A stretch of DNA of 64,000 bases from Gloeophyllum trabeum ATCC 11539 (GCF_000344685.1 NW_006920413.1:2505482-2569481), one strand, 5' to 3'; numbered from the stretch's first letter, positions 47,127 through 59,299 are shown. The notes: a model not told the origin generated them from the letters alone. Numbers and translations: made by a program.

Positions 47127-47695
47127 ATGGACGTCCTCGCTCAGATCAAGGCTGACCACGACAACGTCAAGAGCCTGTTCGCCAAGTACAAGGCGGCATC
47201 CGGCTCTGAGAAGACCTCGCTCGCTCAGACCCTCATCTCTGAGATGAAGGCCCACAGCGCTGCTGAGTAGGTTTCCATTCAGACGCCTGGACGATGTTAA
47301 GCTGACCCCTCCGTCTGCAGGGATGCGTCGATCTATGCCGACTACTCCAAGTTCGGCCTGAACGCCGCCTCCAACAAGCGTATGCTGCTTCCGCGAGTAA
47401 CTCACGGTGTACTGACAGGACTTGCTTTTCCAGAGGAGCATGCCGAGATCAACAAGCTCGTCGCCGGTGCCTCCGCCTCCGACGACGCCGCCGTGACCAA
47501 GGCCGTGACTACCTTCATCTCCCACTCTGACGAGGAGGAGTCCCAGCAGTGGCCGGCCATTAAGGCGACGCTCTCCGCTGGTGAGAGCGACGTGAGTGTC
47601 CTTCCTACCCGCTTGGATGAAGTTTTTCCCCTGACGCTGTTCCGATGCAGGCCCTGGCGAAGCAGTTTGTTAACGCCAAGAAGAGCGTTGCTTGA
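47127..47695 (+). CDS. Hemerythrin-like HHE protein 6
   Basis: A full four-exon copy. Exon 1 is MDVLAQIKADHDNVKSLFAKYKAASGSEKTSLAQTLISEMKAHSAAE, exon 2 DASIYADYSKFGLNAASNK, exon 3 (Q/R)EHAEINKLVAGASASDDAAVTKAVTTFISHSDEEESQQWPAIKATLSAGESD, exon 4 ALAKQFVNAKKSVA. Lys112 is Thr here (IKATLS). All putative iron ligands are kept. The leader CAACAGCCTTCACTCAGCTA and AGGAGATATCATAGCA before the ATG is shared with HHE7. Confidence 0.82.
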
Positions 47696-48855
47696 GTGTA
47701 TATACATTCATCTCGCTCTGGAGAGGTTCTGCTTGCGGTCGTGTATACTGGGTGTATTATGGGGCGTGTACGATGCAGCTTGAATCCATCCACTGTACAA
47801 ACGTTTGAACGCATTTAGGGCGGGGACCACTGGCATTCACTGACGCGATAATGGAGCAAGCCTAAGAGCATTATTCGCGGAAGTCCTAAAGTACTTTTAC
47901 CAGCGGGGAATACCGGACGAGATGTTGTGTGGCAACATGAGTCGTTCAAGTTGAATGATTGTTAGCGTTTCCCACGCCATCAACCTGAAGTCGACCTTCC
48001 AATCCTCACTGCAGCGGCTTGCTTCATATTGTCGAGACATCTTCTGTTGTGCACCTTGCTCTGTTCCTCGAATCATGGCTGGTCCACAAAGCTTAGAACG
48101 TAGTCGTGACTGTGTTTCTCTGATTTTTACGGAATGGAAACTCTGCTGTAAGGCATCTTATTCTTATGGCAGGTACTGTATATGCCACGTCGGCACGCCC
48201 AGGACTGGTTTCTGTTCCTATGCCGACATGGCCCCTTGTCCACCTAGGTGCAGGACCGTCAATGACTATTGACCACAACTACTGCAAACGATTCATCTGG
48301 AGTCATCTGGCCGTGGATCTGGAAATATCGCGTTCACTCGCAAGTTCACTCAGGAACGGCGATAGTGTGTTATCTTCCCGTTCTTTGGTAGCGTCATAAG
48401 TCTGGAAGTCCGGTCAAGAGAAGATGACCTCGACGTGCATCGGGAACGATGCCGGGAGAAGCTCGGTTCAGCCTATGCCTTCTGTCATACGACCATACAA
48501 TTCTGCCCCTGGGGGGCCTTCGGTAGGACACGGTACAGAATTACAATGTCCTAGGAACAGCAGGCGGACTTTCTGCCTCTCATTGACGGCTGGCGTACTA
48601 ATGCAATGGCTTCGAAGCATCCCGTAGGGCTATACCGCGGACCGCATACACCGCAGTCTTCCAAAGACCTAGACCTTTCTCAAGGCACGCTGCATATACT
48701 TCGGCGGCATAATGATATAGTACCATGGCGTATGTATGGTGACATGGTGCAATCGATCCTCCCGTCTCCTTGTGGGGACGGATGCAATGATGGAATCCTC
48801 GCCGCCCGCACATCGAACACCGGAAGCTCGACTTTTGAGAAGACGCAAAACCAAA
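47696..48855. other. Spacer between HHE6 and the HHE7 promoter
   Basis: About 1.1 kb with no supportable gene; small open frames up to about 110 codons look like chance. Confidence 0.4.
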
Positions 48856-48860
48856 ATCCT

Positions 48861-48873
48861 GGGATTGGGTCGG
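48861..48873 (+). promoter_or_regulatory. Distal promoter element of HHE7
   Basis: GGGATTGGGTCGG, 311 bp before the ATG, with the second box GTCCAATCGCA about 60 bp nearer (48920-48930). Confidence 0.6.
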
Positions 48874-49183
48874 TACAGATAGAAGATCTCCTTTCGATCG
48901 GAAATACTACAGATGGACGTCCAATCGCAACTGCCTAGTTTCTGGAGACGATGGCAAGAATAGCTCATACAGGGGCAACGGCCTGAGGCTCAGCAATAGT
49001 TCTGATCTGCATGCCTCAAGGCGAGGTCAGGCCAACTCGTACAATGCGCACTAACGGGATGACTTAAGGAAAATCTCGTCCAGACGCTCGGACTCAGTAT
49101 ATCTGGGTAAGGTATAAGAGGGGGGTCCTCTCCGCTCCCCCATCCCCAACAGCCCTCACTCAGCTTAAGAAGATATCATAGCA

Positions 49184-49745
49184 ATGGACGTCCTCACTCA
49201 AATCAAAGCTGACCACGACAATGTCAAGAGCCTGTTCGCCAAGTACAAGGCGGCTTCTGGCTCTGAGAAGACCTCACTCGCTCAGACTCTCATAGCTGAG
49301 ATAAAGGCTCACAGCGCCGCTGAGTGAGTATTCCCGACCGGTCTCCTGAGGGCCGTGTACTTACTATCATATAGGGACGCTTCGATCTACGCGGACTACT
49401 CCAAGTTTGGCCTGAGCGCCGCCTCCAATAAGCGTAAGTCCACCTACGGAAGGCATACTGCGAGCAGTGATTGACTCGTATATTGTAGGGGAGCACGCTG
49501 AGATCAACAACCTCGTCGCTGGTGCCTCCGCTTCGGATGATGCTGCTGTCACCAAGGCCGTGACCACCTTCATCTCCCACTCGGATGAGGAGGAGAGTCA
49601 ACAATGGCCCGCTATCAAGGCTAAGCTGTCGGCTGGCGAGAGTGACGTGAGCGCGTCTAAAGTACCGCCTCCGATTCGTGCTTACCTACTCTGATCTTAG
49701 GCTCTTGCCAAACAATTTGTCATCGCGAAGAAGAGCGTTGCCTGA
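49184..49745 (+). CDS. Hemerythrin-like HHE protein 7
   Basis: A full four-exon copy and the last of the array. It differs from HHE6 by Thr5 (MDVLTQ), IAEIKAH, GLSAASNK, an Arg at residue 67 because its third exon begins GG instead of AG, NNLVAG for NKLVAG, and FVIAKKSVA. Synonymous changes are more numerous than in the other copies. All putative ligands (His11, His43, Glu47, His69, His97, Glu101/102) are kept, which argues for selection on the metal site. Confidence 0.82.
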
Positions 49746-50252
49746 ACTTGACGTGGCGTGTCTTCTGTGTGGTTGGATAGCTGTTGTGCATTGTACTTGT
49801 ATGAGTCTTCTATTCAATAGTTGTCTGGTCAAGCAAGCGCATTCCAATTCCTTCATGATTCTATAATTCACGCCCTCCTTACTGCTTGGATCCGAGATTC
49901 TAAGTCTGTGTCACTTGTGATGTCGCTGGTGATTTAGCGCGTCGCAGCCAAACCGCAAGTATACGACACGAAACTTCGCACGCGTGAATTAGTTCGTTGA
50001 GCGCGACGAGGCTGTATTCTTCAAGCATGACTGGTAGCGTTCATGTTCCTCATACTATATGACAACTGCAGCAACTATCACGCATCTTCTGGGTCATGTT
50101 CCGTACCCGTTTCTAAGGGGGTTTCTAGACCCTTCGTGTCGTCTCTGTGCTTCCCTAGTGGCTGCTGCCCTAGTGCAGTAATGGCTGCGAACTACTGACT
50201 AGCGCTAGACTCGGATTCTAACCAGCAGATCTCAGATTCCCCTGCCTAAGTC

Positions 50253-50287
<35 letters not shown>

Positions 50288-50603
50288 ACTTGCAGCTGCC
50301 AGCATCAATTTGATTAGTCTGTATGAGGTGGCACCCGTGCCTACTGTGGCCACAACATCCAGCAGCCTATCTAACTTATTAGAAGCACTTAATGACTTCG
50401 AGCAATCCTAGGCATCTACAGAGTACCACAGCCATCACGAACACTCACGTTATCGGGCACGGATATGGAGCATTAAATGCAAGCACCACAGTCAGGCTCG
50501 CCACCTCGAGCTAACATATGTATATCAAGTGCATATGAATATATTCCTAAACGCCTTGCAAGTTGATCTCTTCCGTCTTACTACCTATTTCTTCTCTTGG
50601 GAT
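49746..50603. other. Spacer between HHE7 and secreted protein 1
   Basis: About 860 bp without a gene; it contains the long C homopolymer described separately. Confidence 0.4.
50254..50286. repeat. C33 homopolymer
   Basis: Thirty-three consecutive C residues. Such a run is rare in fungal DNA and is also a common sign of an assembly or base-calling problem. Confidence 0.9.
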
Positions 50604-50930
50604 TTACTCCGGGCAATTAATCTGCGTGCCGACCGGGTTGCACTGGCCCTGCGGATTGGTGTAGCACAACCCTAAGAGAACAATCTCAGCTACTAACTTG
50701 CAGCAAGACCAGAAAATGAAAACAAGGTAAGGTGGCTTCACGCACCGTTGCCTTCGCAGTAGCAATAGTTACCAATCCCGTTGTCAGGATCCGCCCTGTG
50801 TGCGTCCATGTTAGTCAACATCGAACATCTGTAAGTACTGCTGGGACACGTACTGGTTGTAGCAAGGGCCCTGCGCAGAGGCCAGAGCGGCGAACACCAA
50901 AGGAACGATTGCGATACTGAAAAACTTCAT
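50604..50930 (-). CDS. Small secreted cysteine-rich protein 1
   Basis: Three exons, found only by splicing. MKFFSIAIVPLVFAALASAQ is a clear signal peptide. The mature part is GPCYNQYVSQQADPDNG, IGNYCYCEGNGLCYTNPQGQ and CNPVGTQINCPE: about 49 residues with six cysteines, enough for three disulfides. Intron 1 (GTACTT…ACACAG) has a perfect GACTAAC branch site; intron 2 runs GTGCGT…TCTTAG. No known family is recognised. Small secreted proteins of this kind include effectors, toxins and wall proteins, but none of these can be assigned here. Confidence 0.72.
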
Positions 50931-52304
50931 TATTGTCTGAACTAATGTGTTTGTTCGATTCGATGGAACGACACCTCCATCTTGTCAGGTCGCCTTTTAA
51001 CCGGCAGAAGTCCTTGAACGGCGAAAGTCGTGCCGAATCAACGGAGGTTCCTGCGTTAGACATTGCTGCGAGTGAACGTAGGCTTGATACGGCGCCTCCT
51101 AAATAAGACTTAGTAGAGTGAACGCCCTCGTTGCTGAAAAACATCACGAGTCGGTCGGCATGGAGTAAACGCAGAAGCAATTCGGCTCTAGCACCCACCT
51201 CATGTCAGGTTACGCACCGCATGTCATCTCTGCCGATGCGACTGGGCACAAAGTCGTGCGTGCAGCGGCACCTGCTGATGGAGGTGTCAAATAGCATTGT
51301 AGAGTCTTGACGCTCACCCTGGAATTGTCCTTTGATATCGGACATGAAGCTTTGTCGGGGTCCATACTACTGCTCGCTATAGGTCAATGTCAGCCCAACA
51401 CCACTTTTCATAGGACTATGCTGCAGGCGTATCACCTGGCTGTGCTACCCTCGCCAGTGATCTATGAATAGGTGCGGTGATAAAGTAGATCCTCATCGAT
51501 TGATTTTCGAGATCGCAGTCAGTCGCAATCCCCGGGCCTGCGAGGGTGTATTGCTCACGTTTTTCGGTCCAATTGGCTGGAGAACATTAGAAGGCGAGTC
51601 ATGTACATTCAGCTGGGACGGACTCAAATAACTGAAAGGGAAATACTTGACTGCAAGATAAATGTCATGGCTGTCTGAGACGCTGCAAAAGTAAATTTAG
51701 ACGAGTGTCATCTCCCGGAGACGCTATATGCCACTCTGATTCAAGTCCCTCGGTGGGTAACTTGAGCTCCACGCGTGGTCCTAGAGTCACGGCTGCAAGG
51801 CTTTATCATAAAGTATACTCAGCAGGTTCCTGATAAAAGCGTATAAATTGAACGCACATATTGAGTGGTAAGTGATCTGATGATGCCCGGTGACAGCTAA
51901 GTTCCATGTTGTTCGGGCTGTGCCGTGACAAGCCGAGGGCATGCCACACAATTATTTCATGCCGCTTCGCAAGCCACGAATGAATGCGTGCACCGCCAGC
52001 CAGTGCACTGAAACTTGTTCTCAGTAGATCAGATAATCGAGCGCGAAGGCAGTTCGAGGGCCCTACTGCGCCATCCTCTAAGCACTCGTGATGATGCTCT
52101 GCCGGCCAAACGTGTCTGCTTAGCTCTCTAAGGATTTCCATCTCAGAGAAGTGGTTGCAGAATGACCTTAGTCAAATGGCGGAACAACTCACCGATACAA
52201 AGACAAGAAGACTGTCGGAGAATGGAATGTTCCTTCTGTTGAATATAAATCCAGCTTGGAATGAGAGTGTAAGCCCTCTAAACTGCTCAACGCCTAAGTT
52301 GGAT
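50931..52304. other. Spacer between the two secreted-protein genes
   Basis: About 1.4 kb. No gene could be built. It must hold the promoters of the two divergently transcribed secreted-protein genes. Confidence 0.4.
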
Positions 52305-52640
52305 ATGAAAGCCCTCACTACATATGCCCTTGTAGCCATGCTGAGTGCCCTCGGTGCTCAGGCAACCACTTGGGATGGAGTACGCATTTCCCCAACTGTC
52401 CTCATGCCTGCAAGTGGCTAACATATCACCGTAGTACTGTAACACGTCCAGCAACTTATGCTACTATCAAGTGAGCTCGACGGTCACCGACACGTGCCAG
52501 TGCTCGGGCGGTACTCCCGTGAGTTCTGGCGGTATGTATGATGGGAAATGTGGCTGAAACGATTCCCACCACCCCAGTGCCAGACAAGCGATGGAATATG
52601 CTACTTTGACAACGCGTCTCTTGACTGTTTTTGCTCTTGA
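52305..52640 (+). CDS. Small secreted cysteine-rich protein 2, internal repeat
   Basis: Three exons. MKALTTYALVAMLSALGAQA is a signal peptide. The mature protein has eight cysteines in two tandem units: YCNTSSNLCYYQVSSTVTDT with CQCS, then CQTSDGICYFDNASLDCFCS. Both follow C-x2-[TS]-S/D-x2-C-Y-[YF]-x7-9-C-x-C-S. Introns: GTACGC…CCGTAG after the first 24-odd codons, and GTGAGT…CCCCAG between the two units, so the intron sits exactly at the repeat boundary. No known family is recognised. It is the divergent neighbour of secreted protein 1, whose GNGLCYTN text is only loosely similar. Confidence 0.72.
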
Positions 52641-53012
52641 CTACCATGGGCCAATATCACAGATCAGTATTCTGTATAGGAAAACACCAAGACGTACTGC
52701 TTGAACGATTGGTTTCAACAACGTTGTGGTCAGAAAGTTCACATTGCAGAACCCGCCTTGAGCGGGTGCCATCGAGAACGGCAGGGTGTGATGGATTACG
52801 ATGTACAAATGACAGATATTAAAGCCGACCTGCTCACCACCGTATGCAAAGCGATGCTACTTGACACCGATGCTTGAATTCAGGGAGCTGGGAGGCGGGT
52901 GATTATACAAGCGACGACCTCGCATGACCAAATAGGTCATCGGATGGCGAAGCGCCAGAATGAATATATTCAAAAGCTTTACACATGGTCCTGGCGTTTT
53001 GAGGGGGACAAT
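52641..53012. other. Convergent spacer secreted protein 2 / SND1
   Basis: About 370 bp between two stop codons; 3' UTRs expected, nothing else seen. Confidence 0.4.
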
Positions 53013-56000
53013 CTACTCGTCCTCTTCCACGTCGCCGAACTCGAACATCCCTAGTCTCTCCCGCTTAGCCAAATTGATGGACTCCCTTAGCTTCTTCTCT
53101 ACAGCCGGGTAAGAACTCAAGTAGCGGCATCCTTTGCGGTCTATGGAAGCCAAGCCATCTCGGAGGAGGTCGGCATTGATGCTGGCCAAAGGCTCAGTGT
53201 TTGCAGTAGGATCCATCAAACGCAGGTGCAGTAGAGGACCCTCCCTATGGTCAACATTCGCGACGAGTTTCCTGCCTTCGCAGAGTTGACGAAAGCGGTC
53301 GATAGCCTCGGGATAGTACTCGCTATCAGGCGCGACGAGTTTGATGAAACTAGTTAAAACACTCGTAAACGTCGAGCGATATTACAAAGAGGGCACATTA
53401 CAACTTACCTCAGTCGTGCATCATGAGCTTGGCCAGGGAGCGACCTGAATTTGGGATCCAGAGGGCGAATGTTGGAAAATGCCACGGTATCTTGATTGCC
53501 GTAGTCAATGAAGGTCACCTCGGCCTCCTTTTTGACAGGTGACGATCGGCGGACTTTAGCACGGTACCACGACCCATCAGAGAATTTAGCTGAGACTAGC
53601 TCTCCCGACCGCGGAGTATAACCGGGCACGGGGGGCATAGCCCGGTAGTGTAGAGAGAAATCACGCATAAGCTTCTCCAGAGACGCGATTCCTGTCCAGC
53701 AAAAATCAATGAGTATATGAAGAGGTGGACAAGAGAATGCCCGGTTACCTTCGGTGTTCAGGATCTGCACGGAAAAACCAAAGCCATTTGAGGTACGGAC
53801 ATCACTGACAATGACATCCAGATATTCGGTTTTAAGAGGGCCTGCTTCGCCGTTAGACTGTTCAACTTCGGGAGTCTTGGCCTCTTCTTCTTCGTAGTCT
53901 TTCCATAGCTGTATCACAGTGAGTAATTGACGAAATCAGGTATTCTGAACAACTCCTTACACCTCGCTTCTCGCGTTTAGCTTCCGCCTGTAGGGAGTAC
54001 CCTGTTGAGCTGGATCGTGACTTCGCGTGAAGCTGCACATACCTCAGCATCATATAGTTGTTTGGCCCAGGGCAAGCTCTCGGCGGAGTAAGAATGGACA
54101 GAAGCAAGTCCCTCTTTCACCAAAGCTACGGCAGCATTTTCATTCTTGTTCAAGTACAAGGCGCCAATGAAGCCGCCGGACTTATCCACGGTGTCGACCT
54201 CAATCTCCACATCACGTTGCATGTAGCGCCTTGTGGCGAATTCGGCAGCTTCAGGACCTAAGGGTTCACTTTTTTCCGAGAGATTCCTAGCCGTACGAGG
54301 TGCACGGATGCCTGACGTTGTAGAGTCAGCAAACAGACGGAGATTGAAATACGGGGAGTTTTACCGCCAAGAACCAGTGTCAGGACTTGATTATCTTTCG
54401 GCAAGAATACCCTGTACAAACGTCAGACCAATGTCTTGATCCTAAAAATATCACATACTTGAAACGAGACCCTGAAGCGACATAGTCCACAACCGCAGGA
54501 ATCCGCCCTTGGCGCTTGAAGCCATTCAAGAATTGCGTAGCACGCGAATTAGTCTGTAGCAATACGCATCAGAGAGATGCCGAAATACGCAAAACGTCAG
54601 CTGTACTTCGGAAATGTTCAAAGGCGGCTTAGGTGCAGGGTGCTCCTTGCCAGAGTGGATACCCCTAGCCTCCGCCATAGCTCTACCCAACATGTCCATA
54701 AGTACCAAGGATAGGGACAAAGACAACGATGGTGTCTCACGCTTGTTCTGCAGCCATCAGCTTATCATAATCCGGGGAGCGATTTTCATCGTCCTGTCGA
54801 TGACGGACGACGCTGGCGAGACCTTTTTCGATCAGCTGCTCCGCAATGTTGCTAGCATTGTTCAAAATCGATGAGCTGACTTGAGGCAAGAGGATGAATA
54901 ACACCTACGCATGGTGACCACCGTAACGAATTGTAGCACACTCTCGTTCCTCGAATTCACCTTCCCTGGGCCGAGTGAAGTCCACGTGAACTCTGACGTG
55001 CTTTCCAATGAGCTTTTTGCGGAGGAACTCCCGAGCTTCGTTGGCATAATGTGCCTGCTTAGGGTCTGAGAGTCTACCGTGCAACATCAGACCTTATCGC
55101 AGTGCAACGTGAGACATAGCCACTGACTTCGGGCTCCGAGTCGAACTGAGTTGTAGTCTCCTTTCCTTCCCTGTGTCACGCTCGAGAACTGAGACTTGAT
55201 CACCACTCCATACTCTGGTGACAACACCCTCGAATGACTGTGAGTCGCCTTTGGTGGTCGGCTGACCCGTGCCGTTCGTCTTAGCAGCAGGCACGGAGGC
55301 CGTGTTAGCATAGAGACAAGCACGTCTTTCCTTTGCGGTCTTCTCCGCTGCACGGAGACGCTCCATAGCACCAGAGGCTGAGAGCATGCCTGCATGCCAG
55401 TCGACCACACGCGCAAGACCAGCCCCTACTAAATGTTCTGCGACATTGCCGGCAGGATGTAGCACTAAATAAAACTAATATTAGCCGTAAGGGGAAAGTG
55501 TCAAGTCGAGACGACAAACCGTTGCCAATGAAAATGCTCGCAGGTGGAGGAGCAGACGCGTTAGGCCCAGTCTGGAAAGGCGTCGCGGTAAGACTAGGTA
55601 GTGAGAGCAACTGAACCTTCACAGCTCGTTGCAAGAGCCTAGATTCAGTGAAATATTTCGCCTATGAAAGTTATCTCAGTTGATGTCGCACACATTATGA
55701 GCGGGCCGTATACCTCCTCTCCCCATTGCTCAGCAGTTTCCCCTTGCTTACTCGTAGATGAGCGCGGACAACGAACGCCTGCCAGAGCAATATTGACAAA
55801 TTGATGATCGCCATCCGGCATAAGCAGGCGGATCCGGAGAGTAGACCCATCCTTCACCTGTTCAACGATGCCTGTGACTCCAAGTCAATGATTGATTTGG
55901 ATCAGGCGCAGTCTAACCCACCGTCTATAGACTTGCCCTTCCATTCCGAAATGAAACCTTGCGAATCCGTGGGCATCGTATAATTGACAGAGCGGGCCTA

Positions 56001-56907
56001 TCGCGAGTGTTCAGTCACGTGACCTTCAGAGGAACGGCAATATGGTGTGGTAGGCGTATCTCGCGCATCACTGTCACTTCTCCAGATGGTCCTAGCAGGC
56101 GTCGTTGTCAGCCGGAGATGTGGATCTCCGGCGAGACGGAGAAAGCAATGTTCAGATGCGCAAAGGATGGCAAAACGAACCGGCCCATCAGCCGTACCGT
56201 CACGTAACCAATTCTTTCGGAAACTTCACGAGCGAGTCAAGACGACGTACCTGTGGTCCGTGGGGATTCCAAACACCCTTTCCAGCCGCCTTCGCCTCAT
56301 TTTCCAGATCCTTCCTTCTTAGGTCCTCCTCGGTTGGGTCCCGTTTGAGGTCCTTCAGTTTGGCCCACCCATTGCGCAACACCTCCGACGTCAAATCGAC
56401 TCCCCCTATCTCTCCACTTCCTATGTCTCGTGGAATATCGTCCCTTTCACTCGGAGGGAGGGAGTGGGTAGACGTAAAGGTGATTTCCTTGCCCACAGCG
56501 TGCGTGCGTAGGAACTCTCGGGACTCGAAAGCCCATGGCTGGGTTCATATTAGGATAATTTCCAGTTACCATAAGCTATCAGTGAACGCACTTCGTCTTC
56601 CCTAGTCGCCGTGCCGGGCTTGGGGGCTGTGATGTCAGCCAGGTACAACATCCTGATGAACGTCAAGTACGTGCTGCTCCGACAATTCGTATAGTCCTAC
56701 CTCTCTTTGGGGACTTGGCCATCGGGACCGGGACGACCACGAAGAATCAAAGAGTCACCGGAAAGAACGGCTACATTGGGGTGTGTGAGTACGCGGTGTG
56801 ATGCATCGTGAATCATTGGATTATTCCTACATTTGACGATCTAGAAAAAGACCTGTCAGCACTCAACGGAAACGAGGAGAGTCGTGACTGACAGCCTTCA
56901 TCGACAT
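53013..56907 (-). CDS. Tudor-staphylococcal nuclease (SND1 / Tudor-SN)
   Basis: This is a multi-domain RNA-binding protein of transcription, splicing and stress granules. The start MSMKAIVK joins across an intron to [38 protein letters not shown], the first SNase-like domain. Repeated SNase text follows: [161 protein letters not shown]. The Tudor domain is [54 protein letters not shown], with its aromatic cage residues. The last half-SNase ends [16 protein letters not shown] at 53013. About ten introns. The nuclease residues are expected to be partly degenerate, as in the family. Confidence 0.93.
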
Positions 56908-58465
56908 GGCTGGTAAACGAAGGTGGGAACGAGATTTGCAGCGGTCGGAAAGTGAGGTATGTATTTGTTCCAATACTTGCCAGCAAATGTTAGTATTACC
57001 CAGCTGCATGCGACCATCGCGTCGTGAGAAACTATGCATCCATCCGCTTCGCTACGTACGGTAGTAGGCACGGCACGTGCGCGACGCGACCATGGAGATC
57101 CACAACAAAACCATGCAGTGCTTTATGAGCAGTTCATCTGGATGACTAGGGACGACTATTTTCAGCTGCACCGATCGACAGATAAAATGATACAGTCGTA
57201 TCACTCTCGTGAAGGTCAATAGAGCTATCAAGGGTTCGAAAGGTTGGATTTTTGGGTAAGCGGGGAGCTCACTCCGCTTGCCCGAGTGACTATATCGTTC
57301 TAATAGACAACTTATGTACCCAAAGTTTTCTTGCAAAGAGCCCGACGAGAGTTCCACATGTACCAGCGTGTACCACATCGGTACGACGGTAGCATTACAT
57401 GGCGGCCAGACGACATCAGTCCCATCAGGGAACATAGACTGCCGATGGAGGTGAGAATCATTGCTCGAAACAACAGGGGCTCGTAGCCGGCACTCGAAGC
57501 CGCAGGACCAAATCATATTTGAGCTGCCCGCCTTCGTGACGCGCTGATGCTAACCTGGGACGAGTCTAGCATGCAAATTGCATGAGCGATCCGTGTGGCG
57601 ATCAAACTCCATAAATTCGGATCATACTCGGACACCTCGTCGAGTCACGTCCATCTGCAAAGCCGAGGAAATTCGTACGAGTCGCCTTATCATACCCAGA
57701 ATGTAACTCAAGCTGTGCTTACATGTACATGTACGAAGATTGGCGTCTCATTTTCAACAACTGACCCACCTATTTCCCGCCACGCCAGCGGTCCGTCTCG
57801 GTCCGTCCGAACGCAGATCACTCGGAAGTCTTGCACTGCATACTAAAGACGAGCCACAGTCGCGGTATATTAGATCTTCTCGGTAAGCGAAGAACAGCGC
57901 TGTGCGGCACAAGTGACGCGAGTGCGGTCTAACATGCAATCTAGCATTGTAGCATCAGACCAATGACATTGTTTTTGCTACACGTCTTACAGGCACGTTT
58001 CGGCAGCTCAACGGCAACAGGCTTGAATCAAAGACCCATGGATTGATAGAAGCTTTGGCTTGTGATCCTGCTGGGGAAGGAGTGTAGAGGTCCATGGTGA
58101 CGCATGTGTACAGTGTTAGCAGCATCGTGCAACAATGCGATCAAACGTACCACTCGTCCCGCCAGAAACGAGCCGAACGAAGGTAACCGGGATACGCCCC
58201 TTGATGCAGATAGAGACCGTTTAGCCTCCCATGGCAAATCGCATTGCCTCCGTTTGTTGTACGAGGGAGGACGGTCAGCATAAGACCCGTTAGCCTAAGT
58301 GTTGTGGACTCAGAGGGTGCGGGAAATTGTCTATGTAAATGCCACGAGCGTAAGTGAGCACAGCTATCGACAAGGAACATGGAAAGGCTGACTCTTGGAA
58401 CTGGTAAAGACTCGCGACGACGATTCATTTGAGTCCGTGAGATCATGGTCTACAGGATGCTCCGC
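56908..58465. other. Gene-poor region after SND1 start
   Basis: About 1.5 kb including the SND1 promoter. No gene was recognised; a 154-codon minus-strand frame (57052-57516) has no motif and is probably chance. Confidence 0.4.
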
Positions 58466-58471
58466 TGACTA

Positions 58472-58580
58472 CAGTGCCTTGCATAAAAAACTGAGCATTT
58501 CCGCGCGCCTTGTTTGTCCGCGCCAAATTTACTCTTTTCGGGCATCGCGATCGGCAAATGGACGGGACTCGTCGAAAGAG
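58472..58580. mobile_element. Fragment of Tc1/mariner-type MITE
   Basis: It begins CAGTGCCTTGCATAAAAAAC next to a TA, and continues with text matching the arm of the element at 59300 (TTGTTTGTCCGCGCCAAAT, then CTTTTCGGG and ATCGGCAAATG, the last shared with the right arm). The far terminal repeat was not found, so this copy is truncated or decayed; the right limit is approximate. A palindromic ACATGTACATGT tract follows at about 58585-58620. Confidence 0.65.
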
Positions 58581-59299
58581 CCCATACATGTACTTACAAT
58601 GATACATGTACATGTACATACTGTATCGTGACAAAAGCGTGACGCCGCTCGCGGCGAGGTCCCACTGTGACCATGTGTGACGAACTGCAGAACCCCCTAC
58701 ATGATGGAACCGGCAGCTTTCTCCTATTACAGGCCGCCTAAAAATGCGACAAAATGGTCAGGACGTTCATTACTTAGTTAGACACAACAGACGGAGTATC
58801 CAGTCAGAATCCGTCAAGTCTGTGGGGCGCTACAGGTCGAATCCGATCCTTTTTGCAGGATCCCTGAATGATAACAAGTAATGAGAGCGTTCTATGGGGA
58901 TACTTGAGCCACCGAGAGGGCGGGTATATGCGAGAAGATATCAAAGCTCACTGCGATCGTCTGAATCCGTACGGTCTGTAAGCTTTGGCCCAAATGGAAA
59001 TGGTCCACATATCAAAGTACACCGCACGGGGCCGGACCTGACGTCGACGCAGACGTCCGATCGTCCAGCGTGCCAGTCCGGCAAGTGAGACTTGGCAAAC
59101 AATTACACAGAACGCGACATCTGCTCCAGCCTCCTGCCATGCTGAAAATCAGCACTTTGCAGCGACCACCGGGCGTTTACATGGTTATGGCTTGCATTTC
59201 GCCGTACCGTTTCAAGTGATCATGAGCTTGACTTCTGAGAGGTAGCTAGAGGCTTCGCCCGTTCAGCCATATGCTTAAGGGACAGCAAACTAAACCTTA

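Noticed and set aside
58585..58620. ACATGTACATGT tract as a possible regulatory array
   Set aside because: It is a short simple palindromic repeat beside a MITE fragment; similar bits occur at 57720 without gene context.
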